A stretch of 64,000 bases of DNA, taken from the NCBI GenBank assembly GCA_017630395.1, contig JAGBVI010000070.1, positions 32,630 through 96,629 on the forward strand. Reading direction: 5' to 3'. Shown here piece by piece: positions 18,075 to 26,944 of this stretch. The stretch's first letter is position 1. Each line of letters opens with the position of its first letter. The notes under the pieces are model-generated. The model worked only from the letters and a program-made list of their open reading frames with translations, was not told the DNA's origin and ran no database searches. The position numbers and the translations under genes are program-made. This DNA comes from Paludibacteraceae bacterium. Its GTDB lineage: Bacteria > Bacteroidota > Bacteroidia > Bacteroidales > Paludibacteraceae.

Positions 18075-19046
18075 TTATTCTATAACTAAACCATCTTCGA
18101 TTTTAAAGCCTCTTAAAAATTCGTCGATAGCCAAGCGTTTCTTTCCCGGGATTTGTATTGATTTAATACCGATTTTTCCTCCTTGTACGGATATTTTTAA
18201 GTATTTCTTCTTGTCGGTATCTATTGCTCCTGTTTTCTCAGAGTCTGTATCATTGCAAATCTCTGTTTCATAAACCTTTGCTGCAATAGTTTCTCCTGAA
18301 GGAAGTCTTAAATTGCACCATGCTGCAGGGTAAGGGGAGAGACCTCTTACAAAATTATGAATTTCTTCAGCCGTTTTATTAAAATCTATTTTACAGGTCT
18401 CTTTGAATATTTTCGGAGCTGATTTTAACTCATCTTCACTTTGGTAAAACGCACTTTGGTCAATTGTTTCTGCGCTGCCATCCAAAAGTTTGTCAACAGT
18501 TTGCGTTACCAATTTAGCTCCTAAATGCATTAATTTATCGTGTATCAATCCAACATTATCATTCGGACTGATAGCAATTCTCTCTTGTAGTATGATTTTT
18601 CCGGTATCTATTTCGTGCGTTAAAAAGAATGTGGTGATACCAGTCTCTTTTTCTCCATTTATAATAGCCCAATTGATAGGAGCAGCTCCTCGGTATTGAG
18701 GTAATAATGAGGCGTGTAAATTAAATGTTCCTAATCGAGGCATCGACCATACAACTTCAGGGAGCATTCTGAATGCAACTACGATTTGAAGGTCTGCATT
18801 CCACTCTCTCAATGCATTTAAAAATTGTTCGTCTTTTAGTTTTTCAGGTTGTAAAAGTGGAATATTTTTAGCTAAAGCATACTCTTTAACAGGTGAAAAT
18901 TGTACTTTATGTCCTCGTCCCGCTTGCTTGTCCGGCATTGTGATGCATCCCACAATATTGTAGCCGTTTTCAACCAATTCTCTTAGAGGTTCTACCGCAA
19001 AATCGGGAGTTCCCATGTACACTATTCTTAAATCCTTTTTATCCAT
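18075..19046 (-). CDS. fmt: Methionyl-tRNA formyltransferase
   Basis: 323 residues. Formylates initiator Met-tRNA with 10-formyltetrahydrofolate. The formyl-transferase domain begins LRIVYMGTPDFAVEPLRELV and contains the catalytic signature FNLHASLLPQYRGAAPINWA (Asn and His) with HEIDTGKIILQE (catalytic Asp). The C-terminal domain, SPYPAAWCNLRLPSGETIAA, binds the tRNA. A charged insertion, NDTDSEKTGAIDTDKKK, lies near residue 275. Length is normal. It precedes nadK on the same strand, but a family-2 repeat and no clear overlap separate the two, so they are probably separate transcripts. Confidence 0.95.
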   Translation of the reverse strand: MDKKDLRIVYMGTPDFAVEPLRELVENGYNIVGCITMPDKQAGRGHKVQFSPVKEYALAKNIPLLQPEKLKDEQFLNALREWNADLQIVVAFRMLPEVVWSMPRLGTFNLHASLLPQYRGAAPINWAIINGEKETGITTFFLTHEIDTGKIILQERIAISPNDNVGLIHDKLMHLGAKLVTQTVDKLLDGSAETIDQSAFYQSEDELKSAPKIFKETCKIDFNKTAEEIHNFVRGLSPYPAAWCNLRLPSGETIAAKVYETEICNDTDSEKTGAIDTDKKKYLKISVQGGKIGIKSIQIPGKKRLAIDEFLRGFKIEDGLVIE

Positions 19047-19079
19047 CTGTTACAATCTTTTATATATTAGGTGTATCCT

Positions 19080-19190
19080 ATAAATTCACAGTTTTTAATT
19101 AAAAAAGTATTAGTCGCACGTTGATAATTTCCCCCAACCTTAATCAAAATGCTCTTCAAAATCCTCTCGGTCTAATTTATAGAACCCGAC
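19080..19190 (+). repeat. Short family-2-like inverted repeat element
   Basis: 111 bp with ends GGTGTATCCTATAAATT (19080-19096) and AATTTATAGAACCCGAC (19174-19190). The inner block TCTTCAAAATC-CTCTCGGTCTAATTTATAG is shared with 46321-46350, marking a subfamily. It lies between nadK and fmt. Confidence 0.6.
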
Positions 19191-19214
19191 TTAAATCGTT
19201 GCAGTGGTGTACTA

Positions 19215-20087
19215 TTATCGTTCACTCATTCCCCACATCAATTTGCTTCTTAGAGTGTCAAAAAAGTCATTATTCTCTCTTTTAACAACCTTTGTAGTAA
19301 ATCCAGCCTTCTTTATTAATAGGTGAGTTTTAGAATCAAATATATTGTTTCTGCCATCAAGGGCTATTAAAAATTGGTTGTTTCTACTTTCCACTCTTAA
19401 TTTTATTTCCCAATCGTCCGGTATAATGATTGGTCTTACGTTTAAACTATGAGGTGCGATTGGGGTAATGATAAAGTTGGGTGCTTGTGGTACTACGATG
19501 GGGCCTCCAACACTCATTGAGTAGGCTGTTGAGCCGGTAGAGGTTGAAATTAGTAGTCCGTCTGCTTGATATGAGTTGATGAAGACATCGTTGGCCCATG
19601 CATCTATGGTAATCATTGATGAAGAATCTCGCTTCATGACTGCAATTTCATTTAGTGCATAATTGAAATCCTTGTAGAGTTTCTCTTCTGTGTAGAGGCG
19701 TAACAATGTCCTGTCTTCTATTTTGTATTTTCCGTCCAAAATCTCTTTTACAGCCACTTCTATTTCATCTCCGGCTATATCTGCAAGAAATCCTAATCGT
19801 CCTGCATTTATTCCGATGATTGGAATATTCTTTTTTCCAATTTTTGCAGATGTTTTTATAAATGTTCCATCTCCTCCTATGCTAAAAGCCATGTCTGCTT
19901 CAAAATCTTCTCCTTCACAGAGTAACTGGTGGGGGAATGCCATGTCAATCCCTTTTTCTACTAAAAATCTACAAAAATCTTTTTCGAAATAGATGGAAAC
20001 ATTTCGTTTTAATAGGGAATTTACCAATTGTCTTGCGTATATGGCAATTCGGTCTTTACATTTATTTCCGAAGATTATTACTTTCAT
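19215..20087 (-). CDS. nadK: NAD kinase
   Basis: 290 residues. Phosphorylates NAD+ to NADP+, the only known route to NADP. The signature GGDGTFIKTS (after MAFSI, residues about 74-83) is the phosphate-binding loop with its catalytic Asp. The second family block is DGLLISTSTGSTAYSMSVGG (residues about 176-195), followed by PHSLNVRPIIIPD. The length agrees with bacterial ATP-NAD kinases. A -7 element lies only 17 bases upstream, so the leader is very short. Cytoplasmic housekeeping gene, monocistronic. Confidence 0.95.
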   Translation of the reverse strand: MKVIIFGNKCKDRIAIYARQLVNSLLKRNVSIYFEKDFCRFLVEKGIDMAFPHQLLCEGEDFEADMAFSIGGDGTFIKTSAKIGKKNIPIIGINAGRLGFLADIAGDEIEVAVKEILDGKYKIEDRTLLRLYTEEKLYKDFNYALNEIAVMKRDSSSMITIDAWANDVFINSYQADGLLISTSTGSTAYSMSVGGPIVVPQAPNFIITPIAPHSLNVRPIIIPDDWEIKLRVESRNNQFLIALDGRNNIFDSKTHLLIKKAGFTTKVVKRENNDFFDTLRSKLMWGMSER

Positions 20088-20103
20088 TGTTTTTATTTTT
20101 TTG

Positions 20104-20111
20104 CAAAGATA
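20104..20111 (-). promoter_or_regulatory. Promoter -7 element for nadK
   Basis: Minus strand TATCTTTG (20111-20104) fits TAnnTTTG. The predicted start is about 10 bases before the ATG. No clear -33 element is visible. Confidence 0.5.
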
Positions 20112-20130
20112 CTATTTTTATGGTAATTTT

Positions 20131-20195
20131 TATAGGCATTTTCTATAAATTAGGTCGTGATGGTTTTGAAAATCATTTTGATAGTAGGTTCGATT
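20131..20195. repeat. Family-2 subfamily end, remnant
   Basis: GGCATTTTCTATAAATTAGG followed by TCGTGATGGTTTTGAA is the reverse complement of the right end of the element at 46173-46361. Only one end is recognisable here. A similar CTTTCTATAAATTAGAG end lies at about 20984-21000. Confidence 0.45.
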
Positions 20196-20331
20196 AAAGA
20201 AGATGTGATGCGGATATTGCAAATGAATGTGTGGAAGAGTGATATATAAAATGAATTAAAAGTTTTTCTAAATAAGATTTATTTTTGGGTGATCTGATGA
20301 AGAGGAGAGGAGCGTCGTAGATAAAATAAAA

Positions 20332-20355
20332 AGGGTGAGCCTGTTGACTCACCCT
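20332..20355 (-). terminator. Terminator of rpmE2
   Basis: AGGGTGAG (20332-20339) and CTCACCCT (20348-20355) form a perfect 8-bp stem. Read on the minus strand it is followed by TTTTTATTTTAT. It stands 25 bases beyond the rpmE2 stop. Confidence 0.85.
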
Positions 20356-20380
20356 CCTGAAAATCATAACGTAGATATGA

Positions 20381-20632
20381 TTATTTTTTTCTGTTTCCGT
20401 AGCGGTTCATGAACTTATCAACACGACCTGCTGTGTCAACCATCTTAGCTTTTCCTGTGAAGAATGGGTGAGAAGAACTTGAAATTTCAAGTTTTACCAA
20501 TGGTAATGTTTCACCATCAATCTCAATTGTGTCTTTTGTGTTGATTGTAGAACGTGAGATAAATAAATCTCCGTTTGACATGTCCTTAAATGCTACAGGA
20601 CGATAATTTTCGGGTTGAATCTCCTTATTCAT
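20381..20632 (-). CDS. rpmE2: 50S ribosomal protein L31 type B
   Basis: 83 residues. Matches the L31 family: [20 protein letters not shown], then [20 protein letters not shown] and VDKFMNRYG near the end. It has no cysteine at all, which makes it the zinc-free (C-minus, type B) form. In species that carry both forms the zinc-free one takes over during zinc starvation; in Bacteroidota it is often the only L31. It sits on the ribosome central protuberance, at the subunit interface. Monocistronic, with promoter TAATTTTG about 70 bases upstream and its own terminator. Confidence 0.95.
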   Translation of the reverse strand: MNKEIQPENYRPVAFKDMSNGDLFISRSTINTKDTIEIDGETLPLVKLEISSSSHPFFTGKAKMVDTAGRVDKFMNRYGNRKK

Positions 20633-20702
20633 TTTATTATTTCGTTAAATTTGTTTTTTAATTCGTTTAATTTAAATTGGTAACCTTATGCAATTGGCGG
20701 TG

Positions 20703-20710
20703 CAAAATTA
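20703..20710 (-). promoter_or_regulatory. Promoter -7 element for rpmE2
   Basis: Minus strand TAATTTTG (20710-20703) fits TAnnTTTG and is followed by a leader of about 65 bases. The leader contains no obvious strong hairpin. Confidence 0.5.
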
Positions 20711-20790
20711 TAAAAAAAAATCGAATTGAAAAGTTATTTTTGAAAAAATCTGCAATTTATTGTAGTTATTTCTTGGGTTTGGGATGGAAT

Positions 20791-20898
20791 TCTAAAAAAA
20801 TAGAATAGTGAAAACAGGTAAAAAAAGTACTTCTAAGATGCCGAAAAAGAAGAGATCGAAGCTTAAAATTTTTTATAATTAAATTCAAATAGTTTCTT
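20791..20898 (+). mobile_element. MITE-like element, family 1, truncated copy c
   Basis: Only the right half is present: TTCTAAGATGCCGAAAAAGA, then GCTTAAAATT and the end TAATTAAATTCAAATAGTTT followed by CTT. The left inverted end is missing. It lies in the 530-base gene-free stretch between rpmE2 and the cyclophilin gene; the rest of that stretch holds the rpmE2 leader and AT-rich sequence with no other clear signal. Confidence 0.5.
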
Positions 20899-21162
20899 AA
20901 ATGAGGTTGAGGTGTTTGAATAATAAATTCTTTGTTTTATCTCAAAAATATTCTACCTTTGTTTCGTTTTTTAACATAGACGCTTTCTATAAATTAGAGA
21001 AAATGATTTTCGTTTGTTGTGAATCATTTTAAGAAAATTGTGCTAATAGTTGGAGTTTTACTGATTCTAAATAATCTTGGGAATAACTCTTTCTTAACCT
21101 TTCTTTTTGTACAAAGTATAATCTCTTGATTTGTTGAATTCGTCATTAAACGTGTAATTGTT

Positions 21163-21972
21163 ATGGTAAAGAAATTTTATTTGATTATTTTATTAATGGC
21201 TATGACTATGGTTGCGACAGCACAAGAAAAAGAGACTATGGTGGTTTTAACTACTGAGTATGGAACAATGAAAATCAAGTTGTATAATGAGACTCCTCAA
21301 CATCGTGATAATTTTATCAAGTTGATCGAGAAGGGATTTTATAACGACTTGTTATTTCATAGAGTGATAAAGGATTTTATGATTCAAGGTGGTGATCCCG
21401 ATTCTAAAAATGCACCTGCATCTAAACAATTAGGAGCCGGAGATGTGGGTTATACAATTCCTGCAGAGTTTGTTTATCCTAAATATTATCATAAAAAAGG
21501 TGCTTTGGCTGCTGCTCGTCAAGGGGATCAAGTGAATCCTGAAAAAAGATCTTCCGGTTGCCAATTTTACATTGTTCAAGGAAAAGTTATGAACGAAGTT
21601 GAAATTGGACAAATGGAGAAAAATATGTTGAATAAGGCGAAACAAAATCGTTTTTATCAAATGGCTGATGAACGTTCTGCTGAAATTCAAAAGTTGCGTG
21701 CCGCTCAAGATAAAGAGGGACTTATGAAGTTGCAAAATGAATTGATTGCCTTGTTGGAAAAAGAGTTTGAAGGTAAAAAGATAGAGATGCCTGCTGAGAT
21801 GAAAAAAGATTATATGACTATCGGTGGAACTCCTTTCTTGGATAATGAATATACCGTATTTGGGGAGGTTGTTGAAGGTTTGGAGGTGATTGATGCTATT
21901 GCTGCCGTGCAAACAATGCCGGGAGATAGACCGAAGAGCGATTTAAAGATGAAAATTGAAGTTGTTAAATAA
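21163..21972 (+). CDS. Secreted cyclophilin-type peptidyl-prolyl isomerase
   Basis: 269 residues. A signal peptide (residues 1-20, FYLIILLMAMTMVATAQ) sends it to the periplasm or beyond. Cyclophilin blocks follow: TTEYGTMKIKLYNETPQHRD, then NFIKLIEKGFYNDLLFHRVI and DFMIQGGDPDSKNAP (the FHRVI and QGGDP active-site segments), then SSGCQFYIVQGKVMNEVE, and finally FLDNEYTVFGEVVEGLEVID. Between residues about 150 and 220 a charged helical insert of some 70 residues splits the fold (QMEKNMLNKAKQNRFYQMAD and following). Such an insert is known in the long cyclophilins of Bacteroidota; its role is unknown. Likely a folding helper for exported proteins. Confidence 0.92.
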   Translation: MVKKFYLIILLMAMTMVATAQEKETMVVLTTEYGTMKIKLYNETPQHRDNFIKLIEKGFYNDLLFHRVIKDFMIQGGDPDSKNAPASKQLGAGDVGYTIPAEFVYPKYYHKKGALAAARQGDQVNPEKRSSGCQFYIVQGKVMNEVEIGQMEKNMLNKAKQNRFYQMADERSAEIQKLRAAQDKEGLMKLQNELIALLEKEFEGKKIEMPAEMKKDYMTIGGTPFLDNEYTVFGEVVEGLEVIDAIAAVQTMPGDRPKSDLKMKIEVVK

Positions 21973-22094
21973 TTTTGGAGTTTTTGATGTTCGTGATGCT
22001 GCAAACTACATGATTTGTTATTTCAAGTTTAGGCAAGCAAGAATGAATTCGAAATAATTTAGATGTTGTTAGAACTGATAAATAAACAATGAAT

Positions 22095-22136
22095 AAAGAG
22101 GCTATATTGTTGAATTTCAATTATTATAGCCTCTTT
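22095..22136 (+). terminator. Terminator after the cyclophilin gene
   Basis: AAAGAGGCTATA (22095-22106) and TATAGCCTCTTT (22125-22136) form a perfect 12-bp stem. It lies 122 bases past the stop codon and just ahead of the frameshifted gene. Confidence 0.7.
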
Positions 22137-22155
22137 GTTGTATGATAAGTCGAAA

Positions 22156-22805
22156 ATGAAAGATGAAACAATACTAAAAAACGAATGGGTAAAACGGTAT
22201 GATTTAACGGCTGTTACTCAATCAAAATACTATAAAATTGTAGGTTGTTTTGCTATAGGTTTTGAACGTCGTAAGATACGAGGTGATATACATCCTATTT
22301 TGTTATCTATCCTCTGTGGGAGGAGGATGTAAAGAAGTGTTTTTGGGGTCCTTTCCTTTATCATCATATAAAGGATTCAAAAGGTTTACCTTACTATCTT
22401 TCGATATCCCAAATGTTAGAAAAGAAAGAAGAGATTTTCCTAAATGCTGAAAACTATATAAATTTTGATTTAAGAAAAAATATTCATAAGGATACTCTTT
22501 TTAAAGTTATCAATGCATATTCTAATGAAAGATATTCTGTGCCATCAGCTCAATATGCTACAATAGAAATGAAGGCACATATGGCAACGTTTCTAAATGA
22601 TGAATCGTTGTTCGAACAAGCTATTGTAGATATGGAAATTGCGTATGCTAAATATAATAGTATCTTTGAAAAGTATTTAGGAAAATTAGATGATTGGAAG
22701 AACAATTTGACATCTGTTTTCTCTAACCGCCAAGCAATGTTAGACAAAATCGAGGAAAATATAGCCAATGGGAAAATCAAGGCGCAAGTTGAACTGTTGC
22801 CTTGA
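22156..22805 (+). pseudogene. Frameshifted gene of unknown function
   Basis: Two open frames join into one protein of about 216 residues if a frameshift near 22284-22300 is bridged. The first frame, from ATG 22156, reads MKDETILKNEWVKRYDLTAV, then FERRKIRGD. The second has no stop from 22287 to 22805 and reads YTSYFVIYPLWEEDVKKCFW, then YYLSISQMLEKKEEIFLNAE, ending in KAQVELLP. Both halves have natural amino-acid composition, and the second starts well before its first ATG (22413), so it is a continuation and not a gene of its own. One base appears lost between the frames. I do not recognise the family; the second half is mainly helical. It may be a true pseudogene, a sequencing indel or, less likely, a programmed shift. 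Confidence 0.65.
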
Positions 22806-22916
22806 ATTTTATTGCCCCATATTTTTGGTTTTTAAGGCTCTTCTTTTGTCCTATCCTTCTTTTGCAAAATTTAATTTAGATAAGTGCACTATCGATTCTT
22901 GAGATGAACTTTCGGT

Positions 22917-23390
22917 CTAAATTAAAGAGGTGACAAAGTAGTATAGAAAAACAAAACATACAATCAGTTTGGCACCTGTAGTAGTGATAAATCCAATAAA
23001 GGAGCCTAATCCGCTCTTGCAAGCCAAGGCAAATTCTTTTCCACTAACTAATTCACCTCCAATAGCTCCAATTATAGGACCCACGATTATGCCGATAGGG
23101 GGGAAGAACAATCCGGCAATCAGTCCGATGGTACTTCCTATCATACCTAATTTACTGCCACCAAATTTTTTTGTAAACCAAATTGGTAAAATATAATCGG
23201 ATACTTGAACGATAATGGTGACAATCAAAAGAATTATTAATTTTTCGTTTGAAAAATTTACGGCATCAACATAGCGCATAATCAGTATTCCTACATATCC
23301 GATTGGAGGACCGGGAATGATAGGAACAAAGCAACCAGCTATCGACAAGATGATTAATATTGCAGCTAAACAAATTAAAAAAATCTCCAT
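22917..23390 (-). CDS. DUF456 family integral membrane protein
   Basis: 157 residues, very hydrophobic. Four to five membrane helices are apparent (residues 2-25, 45-70, 82-115 and 135-156). The DUF456 signature is present: CFVPIIPGPPIGYVGILIMR near the start, then FTKKFGGSKLGMIGSTIGLI and GLFFPPIGIIVGPIIGAIGG, a glycine-rich re-entrant-looking stretch, then ELVSGKEFALACKSGLGSF. The family is widespread in Bacteroidota and has no established function. A -7-like TAATTTTG lies 20 bases upstream on the minus strand. Not linked to the neighbours, which are on the other strand. Confidence 0.85.
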   Translation of the reverse strand: MEIFLICLAAILIILSIAGCFVPIIPGPPIGYVGILIMRYVDAVNFSNEKLIILLIVTIIVQVSDYILPIWFTKKFGGSKLGMIGSTIGLIAGLFFPPIGIIVGPIIGAIGGELVSGKEFALACKSGLGSFIGFITTTGAKLIVCFVFLYYFVTSLI

Positions 23391-23473
23391 AATTCAAATA
23401 AATTTTCTCCAAAATTAGACAATTTGTTTGAATAAGAAAAAAGATAAAAAGTGAAATTTCTTTAACGATACGA

Positions 23474-23502
23474 TTGAAATACAAATGTTTTTATTAAATT
23501 TG
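23474..23502 (+). promoter_or_regulatory. Promoter of the DUF349 gene
   Basis: TTG at 23474-23476, 18 bases, then TAAATTTG at 23495-23502. The transcript would start near 23509, 37 bases before the ATG. Confidence 0.55.
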
Positions 23503-23545
23503 TAATCGTAGAATTTGAGGTGAGTAAAAATTTAAATAATTTTTT

Positions 23546-25387
23546 ATGGATAAAATGGAAGAAATGGATCTTTTAAAGATTCAAAATGATGTTGAAAATC
23601 AATTAGTTGACTCTGTAGAGGAGCAGGTGTTAGACGTAGAGATGAGTGTAGAATCTGCAGATTATAGCGATTGTACAGAGGGTGAGTTGGTGGAGAAGAT
23701 GAAAGGTTTGCTAAAGAGTAACCTTGAGTCTTATGTGTCTATCAAAGGAGATGTAGAATCTATAAAACAAAATTTTTACCGCAAATTAAAGGCGAAAAAT
23801 GAGGAGTTAAAATCTGCATTTTTGGCAGATGGAGGAGAGGAAGCTGACTTTGAACCGGTGCCTAATCCGTTAGAGGATGAGTTGAAGGAGTTGTTGGCTA
23901 AGTACAAGGAGAAAAGAGCTTCTGAATTATTGCGTCAAGAGAATCAAAAGAAGGAGAATTTAGAGTCTAAAAGGCACTTGTTGGAAGAATTGAAAGTGTT
24001 GGTAGATGAAAGTAATACCGAAGATTTCGGGAAAAGAATTCCTATTTTTCAAAAAATTCAACAAGATTGGAAAGCAATCGGAGATGTTCCGGCTTCTGAT
24101 TCCAATGCATTATGGAGAGAGTATCAAAATTATGTAGAGAGTTTTTATGATAATCTCAAAATCAACAAAGAGTTACGAGACTACGATTTTAGAAAGAATT
24201 TAGAGGCGAAGAGTGAATTATGTGAACAGGCAGAGAAATTGGCCTCAGATGAGGATGTTGTTGTAGCTTTCCGAAAATTGCAGGTTTTGCATGAAAAGTG
24301 GAGGGAGATTGGTCCTGTTTCAAGAGAAAATAGAGAAGAAATTTGGAATCGTTTTAAGTCGGCTTCTACAATAGTGCATAAAAAACATCATGACTATTTT
24401 GATAAGTTGAAGGAGACTGAGATTGAAAACTTTGAAAAGAAAAAGAGTTTGTGTGAGAAATTAGAGTCGATGGATTTGTCTGAGTTGACTTCCTATAAGG
24501 CATGGCAGGAGAAGAGTGATGAGATTATAGAATTACAGAATGAGTGGAAAAAAATAGGATTTGCACCTAAGAAAGATAATGTTGCTATTTATGAACGATT
24601 TAGGGCTGCTTGTGATGAGTTTTTTAAGCAGAAGAATGATTTCTTTAAATCGACAAAAAAAGCTTTGGTGGATAATTTAACTCGTAAGATTGCGTTGTGT
24701 GAGAAGGCTGAAGCATTAAAAGATAGTGTAGAGTGGAAGTCGGCATCGGACAAGTTGGTGTTGTTGCAAAAAGAGTGGAAACAGATTGGTGCTGTTCCAA
24801 AGAAGCAATCTGAGATTGTATGGAAACGATTTATTTCTGCATGTGATTATTTCTTTGAAAGAAAGGAGAAGGAGTTTAAATCTCAAAAAAGTGAGCAGGA
24901 TGAAAATTTAGCGAAGAAAAAAGAGATAATAGAACAAATAAAATCCTTAGAGATAGGGACAGATTCAGAGGCTGCGTTAGTAGCGTTAAAGGAGTTAACA
25001 GCGAAATGGAATCAGATTGGATTTGTTCCATTTAAAGAAAAAGATAAAATATATAAGGTTTATAAGTCGGCTATTGATGAGAAGTTTGATAAGTTGAACT
25101 TGGATAGAACTGCTCGCCGAATGGATGTGTATAAGGCTAATTTGCAAGATATAGCAAATAAAGGTCAGCAAAAGTTGCAATCAGAACGGAAACGACTTCT
25201 TCGTCAGTATGAGACTTTGACGTCTGAGATAGCTACTTATGAAAATAATATTGGCTTTTTTTCCGGTTCATCAAAGAAAGCTGAAGGAATGATAAAGGAT
25301 ATGGAGATGAAGGTGTCTAAATTGAAGAATGAGAGAGAGGTGGTTTTGGAAAAAATCAAAATGTTAGAAGAGGCATCTGAAGCATAA
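23546..25387 (+). CDS. DUF349 repeat protein, helical
   Basis: 613 residues, charged and almost wholly alpha-helical. Five DUF349 repeats of about 70-75 residues are visible, each with a W-K-x-IG-x-VP core: DWKAIGDVPASDSNALWREY, KWREIGPVSRENREEIWNRF, EWKKIGFAPKKDNVAIYERF, EWKQIGAVPKKQSEIVWKRF and KWNQIGFVPFKEKDKIYKVY. An acidic N-terminal tail (residues 1-60) and a C-terminal coiled coil (about 530-613) flank them. No signal peptide. The domain is found in bacterial proteins of unclear role; a cytoplasmic scaffold or nucleic-acid-related job is possible but unproven. It is followed 96 bases later by the RluB-type gene on the same strand. An alternative start, MEEMD, lies three codons in. Confidence 0.85.
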   Translation: MDKMEEMDLLKIQNDVENQLVDSVEEQVLDVEMSVESADYSDCTEGELVEKMKGLLKSNLESYVSIKGDVESIKQNFYRKLKAKNEELKSAFLADGGEEADFEPVPNPLEDELKELLAKYKEKRASELLRQENQKKENLESKRHLLEELKVLVDESNTEDFGKRIPIFQKIQQDWKAIGDVPASDSNALWREYQNYVESFYDNLKINKELRDYDFRKNLEAKSELCEQAEKLASDEDVVVAFRKLQVLHEKWREIGPVSRENREEIWNRFKSASTIVHKKHHDYFDKLKETEIENFEKKKSLCEKLESMDLSELTSYKAWQEKSDEIIELQNEWKKIGFAPKKDNVAIYERFRAACDEFFKQKNDFFKSTKKALVDNLTRKIALCEKAEALKDSVEWKSASDKLVLLQKEWKQIGAVPKKQSEIVWKRFISACDYFFERKEKEFKSQKSEQDENLAKKKEIIEQIKSLEIGTDSEAALVALKELTAKWNQIGFVPFKEKDKIYKVYKSAIDEKFDKLNLDRTARRMDVYKANLQDIANKGQQKLQSERKRLLRQYETLTSEIATYENNIGFFSGSSKKAEGMIKDMEMKVSKLKNEREVVLEKIKMLEEASEA

Positions 25388-25483
25388 GGTGAACTATATT
25401 GGTTATAGATTGTTTTGTAAAAGGTTGATAGGAGAGGTTGATAATTTAATAAAATATTTTAATTAATTAAATAAAGTAATTGT

Positions 25484-26920
25484 ATGAGACCGTTAGATGA
25501 AGAGTGGCAAGATTCCGGGAGGAATTTTGATGCAGAAAATGAAGGCGAAGTTAGAGCAAGAAAAAGTTTTAACCCTAATTTCACCTCGGAGAATAGAGTG
25601 AGATCAACGTCTCCAGATGGCGTTAAGCGTCCAAGAAGACGTGTGGGTGAGGCTCCTCGCTATAATGTAGAAGAAAGTGGTGATTATTCAAATAATCATC
25701 AGTTTAGGCCAAACAATAATGGTTATAACAATAACAGACGTTATAACAACAATAGAGGTGGCTCTTATGGTGGAAACCATAATTATGGAAATAACAGACC
25801 TAATAATTATGGAGGAGGTTATAATCGTAATAATAATTATGGTAATAACAACTATAATAATAATTACGGTGGAGAGCGTTTTTATGATAATGGTGATTTT
25901 GGAAATGGAGACCAAAATTCACAATATAATTCGCAAAATTATGGCACCAGACCTCAGCAAAATGGAGGTTATCGTCAAGGCGGATATAATAATAGAGGAG
26001 GTTATAATCGTAATCCTCGTTTTAATGGTCGTGATGATAATGGTGGAAATCGCCAAGGTTTTAGACCTAATAACAATCGTCAAGGATTTGGCGGAAAAGG
26101 AGGAAATCGTCGTCCAAATAATAACAACAATAAACAAGGATTTAACAAAAATCGCATCATTACTCGTCCTATTGAATATCGCTCAATTGTGGAGGATCCA
26201 AACGAGGAAATCCGTTTGAATAAATTTTTGTCTAATGCAGGAATTTGTTCTCGTCGCGAGGCTGATGAGTTGATAACAGCCGGTGTTGTTACTGTAAATG
26301 GTAATCCGGTTTCTGAATTGGGAACTAAGATTTTGCGTGGAGATAGAGTGATGATTCACGATCAATTGGTATCTCCTGATAAGAGAGTTTATTTGTTGTT
26401 GAATAAACCGAAAGATTGTGTTACGACAAGTGATGATCCATTTGCAAAAACCACAGTGATGGATTTGGTTAAGTCTGCATGTACAGAGCGTATTTATCCA
26501 GTTGGACGTTTGGATAGAAATACAACCGGTGTATTGCTATTGACCAATGATGGAGATTTAGCAGCTAAATTAACTCACCCGAAATATAACAAGAAGAAGA
26601 TTTATCAAGTGGTTTTGGATAAGGAGTTGCAGCAAGAGGATTTTGACAAAATGTTGGAGGGTATCGAGTTGGAAGATGGAGAAATCAAGGCTGATTCTTT
26701 GAATTATATTGATGAAGAGGATAAGAAGAAGGTGGGTATAGAAATTCACTCTGGTAGAAATCGTATTGTTCGTAGATTCTTTGAAGCGTTGGGATATCGT
26801 GTGTTAAGGTTGGATAGAGTCTATTTTGCCGGTTTAACTAAAAAGAATCTTCGTAGAGGTCAATGGCGTTTCTTGTCTGAAAGAGAAGTTAGTATGCTCC
26901 GTATGGGTGCATTTGAATAA
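25484..26920 (+). CDS. RluB/RsuA-type pseudouridine synthase with long Asn/Gly-rich N-terminus
   Basis: 478 residues. Residues about 230-478 are an S4 RNA-binding domain (RLNKFLSNAGICSRREADEL) and an RsuA/RluB catalytic domain with YPVGRLDRNTTGVLLLTNDG, whose Asp in GRLD is the nucleophile, then KKIYQVVLDKEL and EIHSGRNRIVRRFFEALGYR. The fold modifies a uridine in 23S rRNA (RluB, position 2605 in E. coli) or 16S rRNA. Residues about 60-225 are low-complexity and dominated by Asn, Gly, Tyr and Arg (RPNNYGGGYNRNNNYGNNNY), likely disordered and RNA-binding. Such tails are frequent in this enzyme of Bacteroidota. The gene ends 24 bases before purA, so co-transcription is likely. Confidence 0.9.
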   Translation: MRPLDEEWQDSGRNFDAENEGEVRARKSFNPNFTSENRVRSTSPDGVKRPRRRVGEAPRYNVEESGDYSNNHQFRPNNNGYNNNRRYNNNRGGSYGGNHNYGNNRPNNYGGGYNRNNNYGNNNYNNNYGGERFYDNGDFGNGDQNSQYNSQNYGTRPQQNGGYRQGGYNNRGGYNRNPRFNGRDDNGGNRQGFRPNNNRQGFGGKGGNRRPNNNNNKQGFNKNRIITRPIEYRSIVEDPNEEIRLNKFLSNAGICSRREADELITAGVVTVNGNPVSELGTKILRGDRVMIHDQLVSPDKRVYLLLNKPKDCVTTSDDPFAKTTVMDLVKSACTERIYPVGRLDRNTTGVLLLTNDGDLAAKLTHPKYNKKKIYQVVLDKELQQEDFDKMLEGIELEDGEIKADSLNYIDEEDKKKVGIEIHSGRNRIVRRFFEALGYRVLRLDRVYFAGLTKKNLRRGQWRFLSEREVSMLRMGAFE

Positions 26921-26944
26921 TATATAAATTTTTATTTATAGCTT

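Noticed and set aside
22262..22450. Separate 62-codon gene inside the frameshifted locus
   Set aside because: It overlaps both frames of the split gene and has no family features; the joined reading explains the region better.
25677..26219. Plus-strand 180-codon frame rich in Ile and Met
   Set aside because: It is the shifted frame of the Asn/Gly-rich tail of the pseudouridine synthase.
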